From positions 868,001 through 932,000 of the forward strand of contig OY969623.1 in the NCBI GenBank assembly GCA_963701675.1: a DNA stretch of 64,000 nt, read 5' to 3'. Below, piece after piece: positions 27,145 through 34,842 of the stretch. Positions within the stretch are counted from its first letter, which is position 1. Every line of letters starts with the position of its first letter. This DNA comes from G963701675 sp963701675. GTDB taxonomy: Bacteria > Planctomycetota > Planctomycetia > Gemmatales > Gemmataceae. The notes beneath the pieces are model-generated. The model ran no database searches and was not told the origin of the DNA. It saw only the letters and a program-made list of their open reading frames with translations. Position numbers and translations under genes: made by a program.

Positions 27145-27933
27145 TCAGCTGGGCGGCAACGTAGGCGGATGCGGTCGAGCGAAGTTAAAGTTCTGGTCGG
27201 CCCACATCTTTATTTGCGAGGCCGGAATTAGTTCCACGTGACCATCGGCAAACAAGTAGTTCGCGAATCCACTCCCGTGGTTATCCTTCGGATCAGCTCC
27301 CAAAGTCCCGCCGAAACGGTCGACTTGCACGTCCGATAGGATTCGTGTCCAACGCTCCTGGGCGCTTATCCCATATTTGAACCAGTTTCGGCTGTGCGTG
27401 TGGTCATTGGTTGTGCCGGTTCCTTGGCCATCCGAGATCGTAAAGACGGTGATCATTCGATGCGTGGCGGGAACTTGTTCGATCCGAAGCGAGTGGTCCT
27501 TAATGGTCCCGTCTGGATCAATGCTATCAGGCGTGTTAGCGAATTCCGGGCCCCACACACAGATGTATTCGTTCAGGACGTAGCTGCTCCCTTTGTTCTC
27601 AAGCCGCTCCTTGGCGAATGGATCCACGGGGCAGATGCGTATCTTGTCAACATTTTCGAGGTAGGGACCCAGAGTATAGATCCAGCACGCGTCTTTGATC
27701 GAACCCCACGGCAAGCCGTGAGATGAAAGCGGAAACCGGCCGTTGTAGTTGTTGCTGTAGTTTCCGATTGCCAATCCGATTTGTTTGAGGTTGTTCTTGC
27801 ACTTGGTGCGATTAGCAACTTCGCGGACCTTCTGCACAGCGGGAAGCAAAAGCCCCACGAGCACGCCGATAATGGCGATGACTACGAGCAATTCGATCAG
27901 CGTGAAAGCCTTGGGCTTTTCATGCCTTGCCAT
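27145..27933 (-). CDS. DUF1559 pseudopilin-like protein
   Basis: The class III prepilin signature KAFTLIELLVVIAIIGVLVG sits at the N-terminus, with the cleavage/methylation Phe and Glu+5, followed by GLLLPAVQKVREVANRTKC. The rest is the DUF1559 domain ending in NYLFADGHVELI. These planctomycete proteins are exported by a type II secretion/type IV pilus-like system and are present in many copies. ATG 27933 is chosen over 27939 because GAGG lies nine bases upstream. It heads a minus-strand run with two surface proteins and faces a His-rich gene across a palindromic intergenic region. The specific cargo or role of this copy is unknown. Confidence 0.85.
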   Translation of the reverse strand: MARHEKPKAFTLIELLVVIAIIGVLVGLLLPAVQKVREVANRTKCKNNLKQIGLAIGNYSNNYNGRFPLSSHGLPWGSIKDACWIYTLGPYLENVDKIRICPVDPFAKERLENKGSSYVLNEYICVWGPEFANTPDSIDPDGTIKDHSLRIEQVPATHRMITVFTISDGQGTGTTNDHTHSRNWFKYGISAQERWTRILSDVQVDRFGGTLGADPKDNHGSGFANYLFADGHVELIPASQIKMWADQNFNFARPHPPTLPPS

Positions 27934-27970
27934 CTGCATAAGCCTCGCTGAACGACGAGATGTAAAACTT

Positions 27971-27997
27971 CGTATAACGGTAACACCATGTTATACG
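27971..27997. promoter_or_regulatory. Perfect inverted repeat in the divergent DUF1559/His-rich promoter region
   Basis: CGTATAAC (27971-27978) and GTTATACG (27990-27997) are perfect eight-base arms around an 11-base spacer. A minus-strand TTGACG (28009-28014 region) lies just upstream, so the repeat covers the likely -10 of the DUF1559 gene. The location beside a metal-binding protein suggests a metalloregulator site; the regulator is unknown. Confidence 0.5.
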
Positions 27998-28098
27998 GCA
28001 GCTTGTTCACGTCAAGTTTTTTTTGGCGATTCTCCAACAATTCACTGGGACTACAATTGAGACAACAGACCGCGCAACGAGGTTAAGGAGAGCAAACA

Positions 28099-28224
28099 AT
28101 GAGCACGCACCCGAATCACACGCATCAACATGGGCCGAACTGTGGACATACGGGCGTAAAACATGACGGCCATGTGGACTATTTGCATGACGGTCATCTG
28201 CACCACATGCGTCGAGGAGCATGA
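28099..28224 (+). CDS. His-rich metal-binding small protein, N-terminal half (frameshifted)
   Basis: ATG 28099 follows AAGGAG (28085-28090) with eight-base spacing, an excellent start. The 41 residues include HQHGPNCGH, KHDGHVDYLHDGHLHH and then RRGA before a stop. Up to HLHH the sequence is a near-copy of the second half found in the next frame, so this is the first repeat of a two-repeat histidine-rich protein of about 110 residues (28099-28426). One extra base or two missing bases near 28205-28215 break it. Such proteins are expected to bind zinc, nickel or copper through His clusters, as storage or buffering proteins. The gene is divergent from the DUF1559 run across a perfect palindrome. 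Confidence 0.65.
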   Translation: MSTHPNHTHQHGPNCGHTGVKHDGHVDYLHDGHLHHMRRGA

Positions 28225-28426
28225 ATTACCCGTCAATACCGCGAATCCCGCGGCATGCACACCTAAACACGATTGCGGTCAACATGATGGCGGACACCAA
28301 CACGGTCCGAACTGCGGCCATGAAGCCGTGCCTCACGGCGGGCACGTCGACTATCTCGTCGACGGGCATCTGCACCATCCGCACGGCGGACACTGCGACG
28401 ATCACGGCAAGGTAGAAACTGTTTAG
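28163..28426 (+). CDS. His-rich metal-binding small protein, C-terminal half (frameshifted)
   Basis: Sense coding in this frame begins near 28211 (VEEHELPVN, then ACTPKHDCGQHD). It contains a second copy of the first-half repeat, HQHGPNCGHEAVPHGGHVDY and LVDGHLHHPHGGHCDDHG. The codons before 28208 are out-of-frame shadow of the first half. Across the joined protein about a quarter of residues are His, with paired Cys in GPNCGH and HDCGQH. This supports metal chelation. The two halves align almost residue for residue, which shows an internal duplication and makes the frameshift certain as a reading-frame break, whether real or an assembly error. Confidence 0.6.
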   Translation: MTAMWTICMTVICTTCVEEHELPVNTANPAACTPKHDCGQHDGGHQHGPNCGHEAVPHGGHVDYLVDGHLHHPHGGHCDDHGKVETV

Positions 28427-28429
28427 AAG

Positions 28430-28654
28430 CTACTGATTGACGAGACGGCGGGTCTGCCGTACTCGAAAGTTTCGGCGTATGTTAGTGGCAAGCCAACCGC
28501 CGGCGGCCAGCGCTAACCAGTAGCCATCCGTCCGAGGTGTTGGGGCCAGGGTTTCGAAGTACGTCGTTACTGCATCCGCACTAAGTGGGACATCCTTTCT
28601 AATTTGAGTTTCGGCCTCCGGGCCCGGGCGCTCCGACGGTTGCACGGGCGACAA
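28430..28654 (-). CDS. C-terminal membrane tail of the interrupted 28.4-29.5 kb surface protein
   Basis: This is in the same frame as the upstream N-terminal part but is separated by two TGA codons (28826-28828 and 28820-28822). Reading continues from 28819 through a hydrophilic Glu/Arg/Ser linker (ERTESKDDRHSRERRESTER) to a transmembrane segment, GYWLALAAGGWLATNI, and a basic end (RRNFRVRQTRR). That is the same tail architecture as the 1022-residue surface protein. A TTG at 28654 is the only nominal start and has no ribosome-binding site, so this is a fragment and not a gene of its own. Confidence 0.5.
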   Translation of the reverse strand: MSPVQPSERPGPEAETQIRKDVPLSADAVTTYFETLAPTPRTDGYWLALAAGGWLATNIRRNFRVRQTRRLVNQ

Positions 28655-28825
28655 TTCTTCGCTAGGATTCGGTCTTTGATCCGCGGGGTTTGTGTCGCCT
28701 GTATTGCTTTGTTCTCGCTCCGTGGATTCGCGGCGCTCGCGTGAGTGACGATCATCCTTTGATTCCGTGCGTTCTTCCGAGTTACTTTCGTTCCCGACCG
28801 GGAGCCGTTGTCTACCTTGTCAGCC

Positions 28826-29545
28826 TCAGCCCGGTTTGTGGATTCTGAACGTGGGAACCGTTCCAAGCCCGCCCCCTTCCATGTTGCTGGCGATTGTTAC
28901 TGACCGGGCCGAGTGACCGGTCATTGGATCGCCCGTGAGGAGATTCGATTGCCCCGACAGGGCAGTTGCCTGCAATACACTGAGGCCCGGAAACCAATGT
29001 CCCTCGTGGCCAGCAAAAACCGCGTCCATTACAGACCATGCGAGTGCACTAGTTCCCAGTAGGTAACCTTGGTTCTCGGTCACGGCGTCAGCAGGGCTTT
29101 GCAGGGTGGTGGCGATGCGGCCGGTTTGCAAAAACTCCGCCGCAATCACCAGATGATTGATTCCATTTTTCGAATGATGACCGCCAAGGGGTACTTGCTC
29201 GGGTACTAGCCAGCCGCCAAAAGTTTGACCGCCCTTCACGCCGCTGACAAACATCGGCAGATCCAACGTCGTATCAATTAACGCGAGGTCGTTGCCTTCC
29301 AAGCCCTTTAGGTAGATGACTCGCAACTGTCCATTGCCGAATGCGGTCCGATGCTCATTGAGTCTGAACTGGATCGTGGAACCTTGCCCGCGCTCTACTT
29401 CAATATGGTCATCGCCGGCGCCGCAGCTAACATCGAGCACACCATGCGCTAACGTGAAACTTGAAACGCATGGCAGACTGCGGTTCTCCAGTCGTTCATA
29501 GCGCAGCTTGAATGGTTTACGACTCTGTCGCGAGTGTTTCGCCAC
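28826..29545 (-). CDS. Exported protein with LENRSLP motif, N-terminal part of an interrupted gene
   Basis: The N-terminus is basic with RYERLENRSLPCVSSF, the shared planctomycete motif. A beta-rich stretch follows (HGVLDVSCGAGDDHIEVER, GSTIQFRLNEH, LKGLEGNDLALIDTTLDLP), resembling the hemolysin-type or Ca-binding strand pattern often seen right after this motif. The middle is unassigned. The frame stops at 28826, but sense coding appears to resume for a linker and membrane tail down to 28430, so the whole gene probably spans 28430-29545. The start is uncertain: GTG 29545 has AGGGGA close upstream, ATG 29560 has none, and upstream frame to 29623 is also open. Confidence 0.6.
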   Translation of the reverse strand: MAKHSRQSRKPFKLRYERLENRSLPCVSSFTLAHGVLDVSCGAGDDHIEVERGQGSTIQFRLNEHRTAFGNGQLRVIYLKGLEGNDLALIDTTLDLPMFVSGVKGGQTFGGWLVPEQVPLGGHHSKNGINHLVIAAEFLQTGRIATTLQSPADAVTENQGYLLGTSALAWSVMDAVFAGHEGHWFPGLSVLQATALSGQSNLLTGDPMTGHSARSVTIASNMEGGGLGTVPTFRIHKPG

Positions 29546-29812
29546 GACGTCCCCTGACATCCGGAGGTAATTGAATAGAGCGAGCCGCTCTGATGCGAAT
29601 CTCGATGAAGTATAGTCCGACAATTTAAGCCAAACAAACCTTCACGGACGCAAACGCCTATCGCCGCGCCGTTTTTCGTTGCGGTGGGCGTGGCGGCGGC
29701 GTATCATAGCGAACGAAACGCCATGACCGGCGCAACTCGGGCGGTGCCGTACTCGCAGGCTCAGATTGGTTGGTTTGACACCGGCCAATCAAATCAATTC
29801 GGAGGTCTGGCT

Positions 29813-30811
29813 ATGACACGACCAGCGATGCGGCATAGCGCGTTCACGTTGATCGAGTTGCTCGTCGTTATGGCGATTGTCGGTACGCTGATCGCACTCT
29901 TGCTGCCGGCCGTTCAACGGGTCCGGGAAGCGGCTGCACTAACAACCTGTCGGAGCAACCTGCGGCAAATCGCGCTGGCTACCACACACTTCCACGACCT
30001 GTACCACGCTTTTCCGCCCGCTCGCGTTTTGAACATTCCCGAACTCTATAACCCACACGCCTCCGGGCTCGGCCAGCACCCGTCTTGGTTTGTGCGCATC
30101 TTGCCCTTTGTCGAACAGGAAGCAGCCTTTCGGCTCTGGGACGTCGGACTTCCGTACAAGGAGCATGCCGACCACGTTCGCGAGCATGTGGTAAACACCT
30201 TCATTTGTCCAACGCGCCGAAACATGTCGCAGTCGGTAGTCCCCACCAGCTTCACGGATCGGCTCGTGCTTCCCTGTGGCTGCGTCTTTCCGGGGGACCG
30301 AACGCTGAGTGGCGCGGCCGGGGATTATGGTGGCAACCACGGCGACATGTCGCCCGGTGCGTGGGGAGACGTGACAGACTTCTACTGGGGCGGCAACGGT
30401 ACCGGCGTTATCATCTCCAGCCGCGGGCTAATGGAAAACAACAAGATGTTGGATTGGTTGGACAAAATCCGCGCCCAACAGATAACCGATGGCCTATCCA
30501 ACACTTTCCTCGTCGGCGAATTGCACGTGATGCGCGACGCGGTCAATACCGTGCCGGCGAACGGCCCGATTTACGACGGCAGCCGGTTCCAGTACACGAG
30601 TCGAATTGGTGATCAGTTCGTCCCCTTGGGGCGGGGGCCTGACGATGAGGTCGACGGCATGTACCTGTTCGCGTTTGGAAGCTGGCACGTGGGTGTCTGC
30701 AATTTCGCGTTCGCCGATGGAAGGGTTATGTCGGTTCGGACCGGCATCGATGCGACCACGTTGGGCCGTCTTTGCCACCGCGCCGATGGCGAGATCGCGG
30801 CGCCCGACTAA
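29813..30811 (+). CDS. DUF1559 pseudopilin-like protein, larger copy
   Basis: Prepilin signature SAFTLIELLVVMAIVGTLIA followed by LLLPAVQRVREAAALTTCRS leads into the DUF1559 domain, about 333 residues in total. The C-terminal HVGVCNFAFADGRV fits the H-x9-DG motif of this family. ATG 29813 has GGAGG at 29801-29805 with seven-base spacing; in-frame codons before it (from 29684) are not conserved in character. The protein should be processed by a prepilin peptidase and exported as a pseudopilin-like or surface fibre component. It is followed by a lipoprotein gene 68 bases later, a pairing common in planctomycetes. Confidence 0.88.
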   Translation: MTRPAMRHSAFTLIELLVVMAIVGTLIALLLPAVQRVREAAALTTCRSNLRQIALATTHFHDLYHAFPPARVLNIPELYNPHASGLGQHPSWFVRILPFVEQEAAFRLWDVGLPYKEHADHVREHVVNTFICPTRRNMSQSVVPTSFTDRLVLPCGCVFPGDRTLSGAAGDYGGNHGDMSPGAWGDVTDFYWGGNGTGVIISSRGLMENNKMLDWLDKIRAQQITDGLSNTFLVGELHVMRDAVNTVPANGPIYDGSRFQYTSRIGDQFVPLGRGPDDEVDGMYLFAFGSWHVGVCNFAFADGRVMSVRTGIDATTLGRLCHRADGEIAAPD

Positions 30812-30879
30812 GTAGCCGAATTCCCCAGAATTCAACGTGCGTGCGCGAGCTCTGGCGAGTTCGGCTAAATGAGCTTTCC

Positions 30880-31059
30880 ATGCGTAGACTTATCGTGCTG
30901 GTTCTCGGCTTGGGGATTTTCGCGGCTGGGTGCGGGTCCGATCAGGTTGCGGTTTGGCCAACCCGCGGCAAAGTTGTGTTCACCGACGGCAGTCCCGTCA
31001 CCATGGGGCTGATTGAATTCACTCCCATCGAAGGCGGGTCCGCCGCGCGGCGAAGATAA
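30880..31059 (+). CDS. Small lipoprotein, N-terminal part (frameshifted)
   Basis: ATG 30880 gives MRRLIVLVLGLGIFAAGCGS, a lipoprotein signal peptide with a lipobox ending AAGC. The mature part, WPTRGKVVFTDGSPVTMGLI and EFTPIEGGSAA, is the start of the small beta-sandwich lipoprotein typically encoded next to DUF1559 genes in planctomycetes. Sense ends near 31050, where the neighbouring frame continues INPDGTFSLKTGDRNGAVAG. The intact gene would be about 30880-31337, 150 residues. Function is unknown; it may be an outer-membrane or inner-membrane-tethered partner of the pseudopilin. Confidence 0.65.
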   Translation: MRRLIVLVLGLGIFAAGCGSDQVAVWPTRGKVVFTDGSPVTMGLIEFTPIEGGSAARRR

Positions 31060-31079
31060 ACCCGGATGGCACTTTTTCA

Positions 31080-31337
31080 TTGAAGACGGGCGATCGTAAC
31101 GGAGCAGTAGCCGGCCTCCACCGCATAGCAGTCGTTCAAGTCATTGGCTCGGACGCCGTGGCGCACCAACCGTCGATGCATCGCAGTCTCAAACGAGTCC
31201 ATCCGAAATTCGCGCGGCCACAGACCTCGGGCCTAACTCGGGAGGCCCTGGCTCGAAACGACAACGACATTCGAATCGAAGTTGGCGCCACGGCGCCAGC
31301 CGGCGGATGGAACGACCGCGCAGGACGAGATAGATAA
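31080..31337 (+). CDS. Small lipoprotein, C-terminal part (frameshifted)
   Basis: Coding in this frame starts upstream of the nominal TTG, with INPDGTFSLKTGDRNGAVAG, then LHRIAVVQVIGSDAV, VHPKFARPQTSGLTREALA and NDNDIRIEVG. This matches the second half of DUF1559-associated lipoproteins, where a 'P..y....tSgL......nd..i.V' ending closes the carboxypeptidase-regulatory-like sandwich. The shift from the N-terminal frame is one base, near 31045-31060. The last residues (GGWNDRAGRDR) look less ordered and could reflect a second error. Confidence 0.55.
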   Translation: MKTGDRNGAVAGLHRIAVVQVIGSDAVAHQPSMHRSLKRVHPKFARPQTSGLTREALARNDNDIRIEVGATAPAGGWNDRAGRDR

Positions 31338-31417
31338 AGGGGTCGGCATGTCGCTGGCAACCACTTCTGGAACAGCCTTGTGGAGCCCGTCCTCGTGGTC
31401 GCTGGCAATAGTTTCCA

Positions 31418-34400
31418 TCAAGTTTTCATCAACGGCCGCCATTTCGTGCGCTGGTCAGTCGAGGAGTGAATCATCCCAAACGCCGCGCCCAGCACGATGG
31501 CAAACGCACCGAAACCATTGGTCGAACCCTGGTCGGCGTCGTGGACCGGAGCAAATTCAGGTTCATTCACGCGGTGAGTGAACCCGGACACTTGAGACTC
31601 GGTCGAATCCAATGCATCCACAGAAATCGGCGGGGCAACTTCGGCTGCCGGCATCATTTCTTCCGGCCCCATCTGCAGCTCGACATTCAAGCTCTCGGAA
31701 GTGGCGATGTCCGACCAATCGGACTCTGCATCGGCTTGTGCCGCACCCAAACCACGACCATGCGCTGCCGGCATGGTTCGTTGAGCCTCGGTCTCTGTCC
31801 CGTTGCGGAGATCGAACGAACGTCGTGCCTGACCCGCGGCGAGAGGCCCATGTTCGTCGCGGTGGGAGAGTGTTCGTGCTACAGAACTTGCGGCGATCGC
31901 CGAAAAGGAGGTTTGCCGAACAATTGCCGCTGATTGGCAAAGGGCGCACCCGCAGCCTGAACCGCCGCCGATCCGTGGATCTTCGATGCCGTGCATGTCG
32001 CTGCCGCCGATCGCATATCCCTGGCCGGCCATGCCTGAGGTGCCGTCGGGGCGTGTATAGCTCCAAATGGCGCTGACAAAGCCCTGCGAGTTCATCGCAA
32101 CGGACACGTTTTCGTGATCGCCCAACGTCGTCGTATTGACTCGGAACTCGCTGCCGAGCGCCGAGCCGTGGTGGTATTGTCTTGCGTACACGCCCCACGA
32201 AGTGGGCAACGAGGATGAACCTGAGGACATATTCATGCCGATCGTACCGCCCTCGCCGCCGTTTGGATTGACGATGTGCCCGCCATTCGCGGCCGATTGT
32301 CCCACGTGGCCTGGTACCTTGGGCGCGCCGCCTTCCCTGTCGCTCGACCATGCCGCGACCCAATCTCCTTCCTGGCTGATGGCGACGGACGGAAATACTT
32401 GATCGCCGTCCGTGGTCGTATTGACCAGGAATTCGCTGCTGGGGTCATTACCCTGTTGTCTGTACATGCGACCGCGGATGTCCCAGTCACCGCCGGATTG
32501 TGTTTGGCTCTGCCAAACAATCACGAAATAGCCAAGGCGGTCCATCGCAACCGCGGAGAAGTTCTGGTCGCCTGCTGTGGATTGGTTAACGAGGCTCTCG
32601 ACGGTGAGCGGAGTCCCGGCAATGTTGAACACCCGATAATAAACATCCCAACCGTTCAGCTCGCTTACGCTTGACCAAGTGACCACAAAGTTTCCATTAT
32701 CATCCATGGCCATCCGGGACCACTCTTGATCGCCAAGATTGAGCAAGCCGATCTTGTATTCAACACCGAGGGGCGTCCCATTCGCTGCGAAGCTCCGGCC
32801 ATAGATATCTTTGCCGTAAACAGGGTTACGCGTCGTCCACGTGACGGCGAATCGGCCGAGTTTGTCGATGCCGACTGAGGGGTACGTCTGGTTGCCGGAA
32901 GTCGAGTTGTTGACGATGAACTCATCGCCAACTGGGTTACCTAAGGCATCGAACTGGCGAGCCAAGACTCCCCAACCGCTGCCGTCCGCGTCGGCTGCGG
33001 ACCACGTGACAACGAACTCGCCTGTGTCGCTCATCGCTACGGCCGGCGACGTGTTCACGCCGCCTTGGATGGAATTGACAAGGATCGGAAGAGACAGCGG
33101 CGTGCCGCTTGTGTCAAACAGCATCGCATAAATATCCACTGCCCCCGTGGCCGTGTCGGTATCCGTCCACGTTGTAACCGAGTTTCCCTGAGCGTCCATC
33201 GCCACCGATTGGGAACTTCCATCCGGGATCGAATAAATGTGACCCTCCGGCGCGTCGATGAAGATCTCAGGTGAATTCACAGTGGCAATGCCGCCGCCGC
33301 CGGAAAGTGGGTCGCCATTGAGCAACGTCGTGACCGGCGGTGCCTGAGTCGGAAGGCCGGCACTGCCGAATCGAGCCGCCAGTGCGTACTTTCCTGTCCC
33401 GAAAGGCGTGGTGTCAGCGCCAGCGACCTTCACGTATATCACCTGTCCGGCCGACACTTGACCATTCAGTGTGATGGTTACGGTGGTTCCATATTGGCCG
33501 GCGCCCGAGGCGTAGCCGATCTGCTGGTAGGACGAGTTGTAGACCCACACTTTGGGCGCCAGCAGGCTCAAGCCCGCGCTCTGCGCACTGAGTTGCACCG
33601 TACTCAACGTGCCCGACGGCGCGGTGATTTTGAAGTAATCCACGTCCGATGTTGTGGTGATGTCACGGTCCAGCCGCAAGATTGTTAGATCGGACTGAAT
33701 ATGTTGTGTGAGATCCGTGGCCGTCGCGAACGTGTTGTTGGGGTAGTACGTGTCGTTCCAGTCATGGGACCGAGCCAGGTTGTTGCTGTAGACCGAGCGA
33801 ATTCCATTGATATCGTCCCAATCGATGCCCGTCTTGACGCCGGTGTACGCAGAGTACTCGGATGCGATAATGATGCTGCTGTGCACCATGCCCAAGCTGT
33901 GGCCGAACTCGTGCGATGCGACGGTGAAAAGGTCGTACGTCGTGCCGATGTTGAACGTCTGGCCGGTGTTGAACTGGATGTCGCCGGCAATGGAATAGTT
34001 GTTGATCGGCGGCGGCGAAAAGGCAGAGGCAAGGCTCGACGTGCCGAAATTATAACCGGCGATTCGGATGTCGCCGAACCCCGGATCACCCTGTTGGTAG
34101 TCGCCTGAGCCAAGCGGGCTTCCGTTGTCTGGCACCACGGCGAAATTCAGGTTCGTGTTCTTGGCCCACACCTGCGCCGCCTTGAGAATCTGGTTCTGCC
34201 ATGTGGACGGCGAACCAAACCTGGCGTTGAACGAGGAATACAAGTTGCTCGTCACGCCGCCGCCAAGATCCGTCCCGTCGGGCACAAAGCTTAACGTCAC
34301 CAGCGACGATGCCGGCCACATGTTCCCGGACGTCGCCCACGGCACGACTCGGGATTCGAGGCTCTCGAATCGAGGAAGAAATCGTTCGGTGCTAAGCGGC

Positions 34401-34444
34401 TTGCGGCTGCGAGATGCTGTTTTGGTTCGGGCAAAGAGTCCCAT
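31418..34444 (-). CDS. Large exported metzincin-like protein with repeated C-terminal region
   Basis: The first ~390 of 1008 residues parallel the 18.4-19.9 kb protein: RFESLESRVVPWA motif, ILKAAQVWAKNTNLNFAVV, QGDPGFGDIRIAGYNFGTSS, zinc site HEFGHSLGMVH, then a PPC-like domain. Here the Met-turn position reads ASEYSAYTG, with Glu in place of the TM of the paralogue. Residues about 400-800 hold repeated blades with 'G(N/D)Q..PSV(A/G)(I/M)...G.F.VTW' (DKLGRFAVTWTTR, DDNGNFVVTWSS, DRLGYFVIVWQSQ). A cysteine motif GSGCGCALCQSAAIV follows near 850. The end, FGAFAIVLGAAFGMIH with a short basic tail, looks like a membrane anchor. GGAG eight bases upstream supports the ATG. Protease activity is uncertain. 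Confidence 0.82.
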   Translation of the reverse strand: MGLFARTKTASRSRKPLSTERFLPRFESLESRVVPWATSGNMWPASSLVTLSFVPDGTDLGGGVTSNLYSSFNARFGSPSTWQNQILKAAQVWAKNTNLNFAVVPDNGSPLGSGDYQQGDPGFGDIRIAGYNFGTSSLASAFSPPPINNYSIAGDIQFNTGQTFNIGTTYDLFTVASHEFGHSLGMVHSSIIIASEYSAYTGVKTGIDWDDINGIRSVYSNNLARSHDWNDTYYPNNTFATATDLTQHIQSDLTILRLDRDITTTSDVDYFKITAPSGTLSTVQLSAQSAGLSLLAPKVWVYNSSYQQIGYASGAGQYGTTVTITLNGQVSAGQVIYVKVAGADTTPFGTGKYALAARFGSAGLPTQAPPVTTLLNGDPLSGGGGIATVNSPEIFIDAPEGHIYSIPDGSSQSVAMDAQGNSVTTWTDTDTATGAVDIYAMLFDTSGTPLSLPILVNSIQGGVNTSPAVAMSDTGEFVVTWSAADADGSGWGVLARQFDALGNPVGDEFIVNNSTSGNQTYPSVGIDKLGRFAVTWTTRNPVYGKDIYGRSFAANGTPLGVEYKIGLLNLGDQEWSRMAMDDNGNFVVTWSSVSELNGWDVYYRVFNIAGTPLTVESLVNQSTAGDQNFSAVAMDRLGYFVIVWQSQTQSGGDWDIRGRMYRQQGNDPSSEFLVNTTTDGDQVFPSVAISQEGDWVAAWSSDREGGAPKVPGHVGQSAANGGHIVNPNGGEGGTIGMNMSSGSSSLPTSWGVYARQYHHGSALGSEFRVNTTTLGDHENVSVAMNSQGFVSAIWSYTRPDGTSGMAGQGYAIGGSDMHGIEDPRIGGGSGCGCALCQSAAIVRQTSFSAIAASSVARTLSHRDEHGPLAAGQARRSFDLRNGTETEAQRTMPAAHGRGLGAAQADAESDWSDIATSESLNVELQMGPEEMMPAAEVAPPISVDALDSTESQVSGFTHRVNEPEFAPVHDADQGSTNGFGAFAIVLGAAFGMIHSSTDQRTKWRPLMKT

Positions 34445-34842
34445 TTTTTACTCCAGACGGTAGGCAAATACGAGGCAGGGATGCGCCATCAGCGATGGCG
34501 GGGTGGGTAAGGGTCGCGGTTACCAAACGCAGGTTGCTGAGCCGAGTTCGCTTCGTCCGATTTTGAATCCCGGCAAACTGCTCACGTCAGAAGTGAAGAG
34601 TCGCGATTGCGCTACCGACCCGCCAAATTTCGGCTGATTTGGCGGCGTCAGAGCGGAAAGCCCTAAGAATTGCGGAGTTGCGAGATGGCAATAAGGAGCT
34701 CAGTCTCTTAACTGGCGCCTCGTTTGCGTCACGGGGACGTGCTGTTATAGTGAAATGGCACGCACGGCGATGTGGTCTTTTTGCCGGCGGGAGCGTTAGG
34801 CTAGACGGCCTGGTTCGTCATGTTTCGGCTGGAGGCGGATGA
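34445..34842. other. Intergenic region before the ECF sigma gene
   Basis: About 400 bases between divergent genes. It holds one promoter-like pair (listed separately) and no convincing ORF, repeat or RNA gene. The part adjoining the metzincin gene contains its ribosome-binding site. Confidence 0.5.
34724..34751 (+). promoter_or_regulatory. Candidate promoter for the ECF sigma gene
   Basis: TTGCGT (34724-34729), a 16-base spacer and TATAGT (34746-34751) form a fair sigma-70-type promoter about 90 bases before the sigma start. No typical ECF autoregulatory GGAAC/CGTC pair was recognised. Confidence 0.4.

Noticed and set aside
28820..28828. Possible selenocysteine at in-frame TGA codons
   Set aside because: No downstream stem-loop of SECIS type, no Cys-containing homologous motif around it, and two TGAs three bases apart. 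Indel or true stop is simpler.
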